Positions 5,869-10,315 of a DNA stretch of 10,315 nucleotides are shown piece after piece. A model generated the notes under the pieces. It ran no database searches, was not told the origin of the DNA, and was given only the letters and a program-made list of their open reading frames with translations. Numbering within the stretch: the stretch's first letter is position 1; each line of letters begins with the position of its first letter. A program made the position numbers and the translations under genes. This DNA comes from Candidatus Omnitrophota bacterium (GTDB taxonomy: Bacteria; Omnitrophota; Gorgyraeia; Gygaellales; Profunditerraquicolaceae): assembly GCA_016867095.1 (NCBI GenBank), contig VGKK01000034.1:1-10315 (forward strand), given 5' to 3'.

Positions 5869-6810
5869 ATGAAGCGCGCCGCCGCCATCCTGGTTATTCT
5901 GGTTTCTTTAGCCGTTACCCCTGCCTATGCCTATTGGATTTGGACCCCCAAGACCGGCAAGTGGACTAACCCTAAGACCTCGGCCAAGCCTTCTCCCAGG
6001 GAGCAATTTGACTTTGCCAAAGGTTTTTACGAATTAAAGAATTACCCGGAGGCAAAGGCCGAATTTAAGAAAGTCCTGAAATATTACCCTAAATCTTTTG
6101 AGGCCTCTGAAAGCCAGTATTATCTCGGGCTTATTGAAGAGGAGCAGGATAATCTATACGAGGCATACCTGGCTTACCAGAAGGTCATTGATAAATATCC
6201 CTTTTCCGAAAGGATCCAGGAAATTATTGAACGCGAATATAAGCTTGGGGAGAAGTTTATGGAAGGCCAAAGGCGTAAGGCCCTGGGCGTGGCGCTGCCG
6301 GTAGAAAATCCGGCCATAGAGATATTTAACAAGGTAATAGAAAACTCTACCTATGGGCCGCTTGCCGCCGCCGCCCAGTATAAACTGGGTTTAGTTTTAA
6401 AAGGGCTGCTCAGGTATTATGAAGCGGAAGAGGCATTTAATAAGGTAATTTCTAATTATCCCGGCAGTGAATGGGTGGAGGCGGCGAAATTCCAGATTGC
6501 CGCCTGCCGCGCGGCAGTATCGCGCAGCCCGGATTATGACCAGTGGGCCACTCAGGAGGCAAAGGAGAAATTTGAGGAATTTGTCCAGGAGCATCCCGAC
6601 GCGGTTTTATCGCGCGAGGCCGAAAAAAATATCGCGCGCTTAAGGGAAAAAGAGGCCGAGGCTTCTTTTAATATCGGGCGCTTCTATGAGAAACAAAAAG
6701 AGGCCGCGGCGGCCAGGATTTATTACCAGAGAGTAATGGATGATTATCCCGAAAGCCGCTGGGCGGTTAAGGCGCTGGAGAGATTACAAATAATGGAGAA
6801 GAAGAAATGA
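5869..6810 (+). CDS. bamD: Secreted TPR protein, BamD/YfiO-like
   Basis: 313 residues. A signal peptide (KR at 2-3, hydrophobic core about 5-17, likely cleavage after AYA at 19-21) sends it to the periplasm. The mature part consists of TPR-like helical repeats with recurring 'Y..A...F.KV...YP.S' units, for example 54-77, 97-114, 184-201 and 274-297. This is the pattern of BamD, a member of the BAM complex that inserts outer-membrane beta-barrels. Unlike E. coli BamD it has no lipobox cysteine at the end of the signal peptide, so it is probably soluble or held by partners. It overlaps lptE by 4 bases (ATGA), and lptE is also an outer-membrane assembly gene, which supports the envelope role. 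A generic tol-pal-type TPR protein is the alternative. Confidence 0.68.
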   Translation: MKRAAAILVILVSLAVTPAYAYWIWTPKTGKWTNPKTSAKPSPREQFDFAKGFYELKNYPEAKAEFKKVLKYYPKSFEASESQYYLGLIEEEQDNLYEAYLAYQKVIDKYPFSERIQEIIEREYKLGEKFMEGQRRKALGVALPVENPAIEIFNKVIENSTYGPLAAAAQYKLGLVLKGLLRYYEAEEAFNKVISNYPGSEWVEAAKFQIAACRAAVSRSPDYDQWATQEAKEKFEEFVQEHPDAVLSREAEKNIARLREKEAEASFNIGRFYEKQKEAAAARIYYQRVMDDYPESRWAVKALERLQIMEKKK

Positions 6811-7352
6811 ATACCCGTAAATTATTTTTGCTGGTATCGGCCGTCTTCATCATCGGAGGCTGCGGTTATACTACCCGCTCGGCGATTTCCAGCAGGTTTA
6901 AGACCATATATATTACGCCTTTTCTAAATAGGGTAGATATTACCCAGGAGACCGACGTGGCCAGTAAGTATAAAATCTACAGGCCCTACCTGGAGACGGA
7001 TATTACCAAGGCGGTGATTGATAAATTCCTCTGGGACGGGAACTTGAGGCCCACAAAGGCGCAGGCCGCGGACGTAACCTTAAAAGGCGAACTGGTTGAG
7101 TTTCGCAAAGACCCTCTAAGGTATACTGATGACGAGGACGTGGAAGAATACCGGATTAACCTGATCGTCAATCTCAGCCTTTGGGACAACAGGGAAAATA
7201 AATTAGTCTGGGAGGAGCCGCGTTTTACCGGCGATACCACATATTTTCCTATCAGCACTAACCCGCAATATAAATCCGAGGCCGCTGCCATAACCACTGC
7301 AATCACGGATTTAGCGCAGCGGATTGTGGAACGCACAGTTGAGGAATGGTAA
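6807..7352 (+). CDS. lptE: LPS-assembly lipoprotein LptE
   Basis: 181 residues. A lipoprotein signal peptide ends in the lipobox IIGGC with C19 as the predicted lipidated residue, followed by GYTT. The body, with FKTIYITPFLNR (31-42), LETDITKAVIDKFL (62-75), DVTLKGELVEFRKDP (88-102) and LVWEEPRFTGDTTYF (about 133-147), matches the LptE family. LptE plugs the LptD barrel that inserts lipopolysaccharide into the outer leaflet of the outer membrane; lptD is not in the window. GGAG at 6795-6798 and the ATGA overlap with bamD support the start. Its end overlaps holA by 7 bases. lptE beside holA and near leuS is a familiar conserved neighbourhood. Confidence 0.9.
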   Translation: MNTRKLFLLVSAVFIIGGCGYTTRSAISSRFKTIYITPFLNRVDITQETDVASKYKIYRPYLETDITKAVIDKFLWDGNLRPTKAQAADVTLKGELVEFRKDPLRYTDDEDVEEYRINLIVNLSLWDNRENKLVWEEPRFTGDTTYFPISTNPQYKSEAAAITTAITDLAQRIVERTVEEW

Positions 7353-8002
7353 AAAAAGCCAGTTCTACCTACCTGTTTATCGGCCAAGGCTCCCTATCTA
7401 AAGATATCAAACTTAAGGCACTAAGGCAGGAATGGTTAAGCCAGGATACAGAGCAGTTTAATCTGGATATACTCTATGGCAGGGAGCTGAGTCTGAAGGG
7501 CCTGCAGGAAAAACTTTTGTGCCTTCCGGTAAGGGCAAAAAACAGGATAGTGGTAATAAGAGGCGCGGCAGCCCTTAAAGAAGAAATTAAAGAGTTTATC
7601 GTTGGCTATGTCAGGAAGCCTTACGCCGGCGTAATCCTTATTTTAGATATAGACCGCCAGGACCCCAAAGATAAATTTGCCGGCCGGATTTTTAAATATG
7701 CCGAAACCTCCCGTTTCCAGGAAGCAGCCTTGCCGGATACTTTTATGCTTGGCCGGCAGATAGGCCTGGGGAGGCCGGATTACGCCTTGAGGTTATTATA
7801 CCAGCTTTTGAAAAACGGGGAAAAACCGGAGCGGATTTTAGGGGGCTTAAGGTATTCTTGTGAAAGAAACGCCGCTTCCCTGCTCCAGAAGAGAAAGAGG
7901 CTGAAGCTTATTTTGGGCTGTGACGTGGAGATTAAGACCGGCAGGCTAAAGCCTTCTTTTGCCTTGGAAAAACTGGTGATAGGCCTATCTTGTCTTAGAT
8001 AG
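7346..8002 (+). CDS. holA: DNA polymerase III delta subunit, compact form
   Basis: 218 residues, against about 330-350 for typical HolA, which opens and loads the sliding clamp. The N-terminus (YLFIGQGSLSKD ... FNLDILYGREL) and the segment RIVVIRGAAALKEE (67-80) resemble delta domain I. The C-terminus, from ALRLLYQLLKNGEKPERILGGLRY (147-170) to DVEIKTGRLKPSFALEKLV (193-211), is the usual delta domain III. About 90-100 residues normally found between them (the central lid-like domain) are missing, with the junction near residues 125-140. The frame is intact, so this is a shortened protein and not a frameshift. The start lies 6 bases before the lptE stop, and an in-frame TGA at 7340-7342 excludes an upstream start. 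The 3' end overlaps rpsT on the other strand by 18 bases. Confidence 0.85.
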   Translation: MVKKASSTYLFIGQGSLSKDIKLKALRQEWLSQDTEQFNLDILYGRELSLKGLQEKLLCLPVRAKNRIVVIRGAAALKEEIKEFIVGYVRKPYAGVILILDIDRQDPKDKFAGRIFKYAETSRFQEAALPDTFMLGRQIGLGRPDYALRLLYQLLKNGEKPERILGGLRYSCERNAASLLQKRKRLKLILGCDVEIKTGRLKPSFALEKLVIGLSCLR

Positions 8003-8248
8003 CCTTTTTACCAAGCGCGATTTTTTGCGGTTAGCGGTGCGGGGATGGATGATTCTTTTTTTAGCCGCTTTATCCAGCTCGGAAAATACTTTCCCCAGGA
8101 GCGACTTGGCTTCGGTAATATTTTTCGCCGCCAAAAGCGCCTGAAATTTTTTTAAGGTCTTTTTTAGCTGGTGTTTTACTTTAATATTACGCAGGCGCCT
8201 TTTTTTATCTGCGCGTTTTCTTTTTAAAGAAGTTTTGCGTCTGGGCAT
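7985..8248 (-). CDS. rpsT: Small ribosomal subunit protein bS20
   Basis: 87 residues from MPRRKTSLKRKRADKKRRLR, very Lys/Arg-rich, with the S20 hallmarks ELDKAAKKRIIHPRTANRKKSRL near the C-terminus. S20 binds 16S rRNA early in 30S assembly. A longer frame opens at 8281, but the real start is 8248: GGAGG on the minus strand (8254-8258) is 5 bases upstream and the length then matches the family. It is the only minus-strand gene here. Its last 18 bases overlap the end of holA tail to tail. It has its own strong promoter. Confidence 0.96.
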   Translation of the reverse strand: MPRRKTSLKRKRADKKRRLRNIKVKHQLKKTLKKFQALLAAKNITEAKSLLGKVFSELDKAAKKRIIHPRTANRKKSRLVKRLSKTR

Positions 8249-8271
8249 ATATTCCTCCGTATTTAAAAAGC

Positions 8272-8300
8272 ATTTTACCATAGTTAATAAGATATGTCAA
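8272..8300 (-). promoter_or_regulatory. rpsT promoter, -35 box on the murJ start codon
   Basis: Read on the minus strand, TTGACA (8295-8300) and TAAAAT (8272-8277) are separated by exactly 17 bases, with TGG directly before the -10 (extended -10). Initiation near 8265 gives a leader of about 17 bases carrying the GGAGG. The -35 box overlaps the ATG of murJ (8294-8296), so RNA polymerase bound here covers the murJ start. Confidence 0.85.
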
Positions 8301-9931
8301 TAGAGCATACCCCTGCCGGAGAATCCCACCGCGCGATCGCTAAATTTGCCGGGGTCATCGGTTTTGCCACGCTCTGTTCCCGCCTGTTGGGGTTTATCCG
8401 CGATATCGTCATTGCCAGGTTATTCGGGGTTTATATTTACGCCCAGGCATTTGTCATTGCCTTTAAGATCCCCAATTTATTGCGCGATTTGGTGGGCGAG
8501 GGCGCCACCAACGCGGCCGTAGTGCCGGTATTCACCCAGTATTCGCTAAAGCACAATAAAGAGGAATTCTGGGAGCTTGCCAACACCGTCTTAAACCTGC
8601 TTTTGGTTATCGTGGCAAGCATCACCATTTTGGGCATTATTTTTTCTCCGGTGATTGTGCGCCTGATTGCCCCGGGTTTTATTGCCGAGCCCCAGAAATT
8701 GGCCGCCACGATTAAATTAAACCGGATTATTTTTCCTTATATCCTGCTGGCGAGCCTGGCCGCCTATTCCATGGGCATCCTTAACTCCTTAAGGCATTTT
8801 TCTGTCCCGGCTTTTGCGCCCTGCCTTTTGAATATCTCCATCATTGTTTTCGCGCTTATTTTCGGAGAAGGGATAAAAGGGCTGGCCTGGGGGATCCTAG
8901 TGGGCGGAGTTTTGCAGCTGGCTGTGCAGGTGCCTATCCTTTATCAGAAAGGCTTCCGGCTCAATCTTTTCAAAAGATTTACCCCGTTAGAAATATCAGC
9001 TAAACAGGCAGGTATAACAAAATTTCTAACGGGGTTTAAACACCCCGAAGCCCTGCTCATCGGAAAATTAATGCTGCCGCGCCTGGCAAGCTCCTGTATT
9101 TACCAGTTGAATAATTTTGTGGATTCCATCTTCGGCTCGCTGGTTTGGATTGTCGGCGAAGGAGGGGTAGCGGTATTATATTTTTCTTACCGCCTGATTC
9201 TTTTTCCGCTCGGCATCTTTAGCACCGCGCTTTCCCAGGCAATTTTGCCTACTTTTTCCCTGCAGGCCGCGGGAGATAATTACGATAATTTAAAACGGAC
9301 GCTTGCCTTTGGCCTGCGCGCCACTTTATTTGTGATGCTTCCGGCCTCAGTGGGGTTTATGGTTTTGTCCTGGCCGGTTATCTGGACGCTCTTTGGCGGC
9401 GGCAGGTTTGATTTCTACTCCGCCAGGCTAACCGCGCAGGCGCTTTTTTTCTATAGCATCGGCCTGTGCGCTTACGGCTCCTCCAGGATATTGCAGTCCT
9501 GTTTTTTCAGCCTTAAAGATACGGTTACTCCCACCAAGGTGGCGGGGCTGGCTTTATTGCTGAACGTTGTCCTTAATTCTGTCTTGATGTTTCCGATGAA
9601 GATTAGCGGCTTGGCCTTGGCGACCTCTATCTCCGGGATAATTTCTTTTTTTGTCCTCTTTTTTATTTTAAAGAAGAGGCTGCATCCTTTTTCTGCCAGG
9701 CCTATTTTTAATTCCTTTCTGCGGATACTGGCGGCGAGCCTGGGTATGGGCGCGGTATGTTTTTTCCTGGCGCAAAAAAAGATTATCCCGCTCTCCGGCA
9801 TCTTGGGCAGGTTCCTTAACCTGGGCCTGGTGATTATTTTAGGGCTTATGGCTTATATTATTTTTTGTTTTATTTTTCGGGTCAGCCAGGTGCGCGAGCT
9901 TTGGCAATGGTTGAGCAGGAAGAAGATTTAG
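8294..9931 (+). CDS. murJ: Lipid II flippase MurJ
   Basis: 545 residues of mostly hydrophobic, polytopic protein of the MviN/MurJ branch of the MOP superfamily, which flips lipid II to the periplasmic face for peptidoglycan synthesis. Family motifs are GFATLCSRLLGFIRDIVIA (near residue 23), the following LLRDLVGEGATNAAVVPVF segment, and YRLILFPLGIFSTALSQAILP in the middle. Length is close to the usual 500-540 plus an insertion of about 19 residues (from about 230). The ATG has no Shine-Dalgarno and no clear promoter, so expression may depend on a leaderless transcript or on weak signals in the 45 bases shared with rpsT. lptE-holA-rpsT-murJ is a recognisable conserved neighbourhood. Confidence 0.95.
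   Translation: MSIEHTPAGESHRAIAKFAGVIGFATLCSRLLGFIRDIVIARLFGVYIYAQAFVIAFKIPNLLRDLVGEGATNAAVVPVFTQYSLKHNKEEFWELANTVLNLLLVIVASITILGIIFSPVIVRLIAPGFIAEPQKLAATIKLNRIIFPYILLASLAAYSMGILNSLRHFSVPAFAPCLLNISIIVFALIFGEGIKGLAWGILVGGVLQLAVQVPILYQKGFRLNLFKRFTPLEISAKQAGITKFLTGFKHPEALLIGKLMLPRLASSCIYQLNNFVDSIFGSLVWIVGEGGVAVLYFSYRLILFPLGIFSTALSQAILPTFSLQAAGDNYDNLKRTLAFGLRATLFVMLPASVGFMVLSWPVIWTLFGGGRFDFYSARLTAQALFFYSIGLCAYGSSRILQSCFFSLKDTVTPTKVAGLALLLNVVLNSVLMFPMKISGLALATSISGIISFFVLFFILKKRLHPFSARPIFNSFLRILAASLGMGAVCFFLAQKKIIPLSGILGRFLNLGLVIILGLMAYIIFCFIFRVSQVRELWQWLSRKKI
8981..9035 (+). repeat. Palindromic element inserted in frame in murJ
   Basis: ACCCCGTTAGAAAT (8981-8994) and ATTTCTAACGGGGT (9022-9035) form a perfect 14-bp inverted repeat around a 27-base loop. 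It is translated as about 19 extra residues (TPLEISAKQAGITKFLTGF, from residue 230) between LFKRF and KHPEALL, which lie close together in ordinary MurJ proteins. This behaves like the in-frame palindromic elements known from Rickettsia (RPE), although the sequence is unrelated to any I can name with certainty. T-runs flank both ends and could be target-site duplication. Confidence 0.88.
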
Positions 9932-10096
9932 TGTTTTTGCGGGTCTTGCACGTTTTTGTCTCTGTCCAAGGTTTCTCGCTAGTCGATTTTTTTAACGCCA
10001 ATGATCTTTGGCATTTCGGTGGTTGCGTAATTGCGGCTTGGGATTTTTATTGGGGAAGTTAACGGCTGGCTTGTCTTGGGTTTCTCGGGACCGCTC

Positions 10097-10119
10097 GCCC
10101 CGCCCCAGCGTGGCGGGGC
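10097..10119. repeat. G+C-rich hairpin GCCCCGCC/GGCGGGGC
   Basis: A perfect 8-bp inverted repeat (10097-10104 and 10112-10119) encloses a 7-base loop CCAGCGT. It is not followed by a T-run, so it is not a standard terminator. It opens the G+C-rich block. Confidence 0.7.
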
Positions 10120-10130
10120 TTCGCTCTCAT

Positions 10131-10201
10131 CGGCTGCGTCGCTCTCCCGCAGCCGGGCCGTAGATAAATCCGTTTTTTTAATTAAGGATCCGGCTGCGGG
10201 A
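10131..10201. repeat. Three-segment inverted repeat with two mutually exclusive hairpins
   Basis: CGGCTGCG (10131-10138) can pair with CGCAGCCG (10148-10155) over a 9-base loop. The same middle segment, extended to TCCCGCAGCCGG (10145-10156), can pair over 12 bp with CCGGCTGCGGGA (10190-10201), enclosing a 33-base A+T-rich loop that contains seven Ts (10173-10179). TCGCTCTC is also repeated at 10121-10128 and 10139-10146. The layout resembles an attenuator but could equally be a degenerate repeat. Confidence 0.7.
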
Positions 10202-10249
10202 ACCGTGCCCGCTCCTTGCCTTTACGTCCCTCGAAATCCCAGCCAACCA

Positions 10250-10295
10250 GCCGTGATAACGGCATTAACTTGATATTCCAAAATGGAATTTCAAG
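10250..10295. repeat. Two adjacent hairpins near the window end
   Basis: GCCGT (10250-10254) pairs with ACGGC (10259-10263) over the tetraloop GATA. CTTGATATTCCA (10269-10280) pairs with TGGAATTTCAAG (10284-10295) over AAA, with a single T/T mismatch. The sequence then runs into AAATAAAAGGGACGGTT at the window edge, a motif I associate with repeats around Y1-type (REP-associated) transposases. Confidence 0.6.
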
Positions 10296-10315
10296 AGTAA
10301 ATAAAAGGGACGGTT

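Larger units (their letters stand above)
9932..10315. other. Intergenic region with no convincing gene
   Basis: No reading frame here has a recognisable domain or a ribosome binding site; frames from 9865 to 10062 and 10031 to 10273 look accidental. The first 130 bases are T- and G-rich with no clear terminator for murJ; a small hairpin GCCAA/TTGGC (9997-10001/10008-10012) is the only structure. From about 10085 to 10205 the base composition turns strongly G+C-rich and palindromic (entries below). The last bases contain further hairpins and may be the start of a repeat or mobile element continuing beyond the window. Confidence 0.6.

Noticed and set aside
7346..8002. Frameshifted or pseudogene holA
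   Set aside because: N- and C-terminal signatures are in a single frame with no stop and normal overlaps on both sides, so a natural internal shortening is more likely.
8249..8281. Upstream extension of rpsT to a Met at 8281
   Set aside because: The 11 extra residues are not part of S20, the extension overlaps the promoter -10, and a strong Shine-Dalgarno marks the start at 8248.
9987..10017. Minus-strand mini-frame MPKIIGVKKID
   Set aside because: It looks slightly protein-like, but is only 11 codons, has no ribosome binding site and no upstream homologous frame with a start.
9865..10062. 65-residue plus-strand frame overlapping the end of murJ
   Set aside because: It starts inside murJ in another frame, has no ribosome binding site and no domain I can recognise. 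A Trp/Phe-rich composition alone is not evidence.
10031..10273. 80-residue plus-strand frame over the G+C-rich block
   Set aside because: It reads through hairpin repeats, has low-complexity Ser/Ala/Arg content and no start signal; the open frame on both strands follows from the base composition.

Overview
The window looks like a chromosomal segment of an uncultured Gram-negative bacterium. Outer-membrane biogenesis genes (a BamD-like TPR protein, LptE and the lipid II flippase MurJ) show a double membrane. Several short palindromic or tandem repeats lie between genes and even inside essential genes, and the backbone order leuS ... lptE-holA-rpsT-murJ resembles the cluster I know from deltaproteobacteria and some candidate phyla. 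Together these suggest a candidate-phylum lineage such as Omnitrophota. That placement is inference and was not tested by any search.

Layout: (1) 1-957, an A+T-rich accessory pair. The last 26 codons of a gene resembling a three-Cys-motif partner protein (TcmP) are followed by a radical-SAM-like protein with a CX3CX3C cysteine motif, closed by a strong intrinsic terminator. (2) 966-3962, a textbook promoter drives a stand-alone response-regulator receiver domain and leuS. LeuS carries two low-complexity in-frame insertions. The unit ends in a terminator-like hairpin built around a perfect 20-bp palindrome. (3) 3976-5827, comEA-comEC DNA-uptake genes; ComEC stops after its membrane domain. (4) 5831-8002, a promoter placed almost on the start codon drives bamD-like, lptE and a short holA, with stop/start overlaps. 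(5) 7985-8300, rpsT runs on the opposite strand. Its 3' end overlaps the end of holA, and its -35 box lies on the murJ start codon. (6) 8294-9931, murJ, with an in-frame palindromic insertion. (7) 9932-10315, no convincing gene, but a G+C-rich block of mutually exclusive hairpins and what may be the edge of a repeat or transposon.

How it fits together: the backbone combines translation (leuS, rpsT), replication (holA), envelope assembly (bamD-like, lptE, murJ) and competence (comEA, comEC). The least ordinary signals are the radical-SAM/TcmP-like cassette at the left edge and the palindromic or tandem elements in leuS and murJ that were inserted without breaking the reading frame. Several starts also look leaderless or nearly so.
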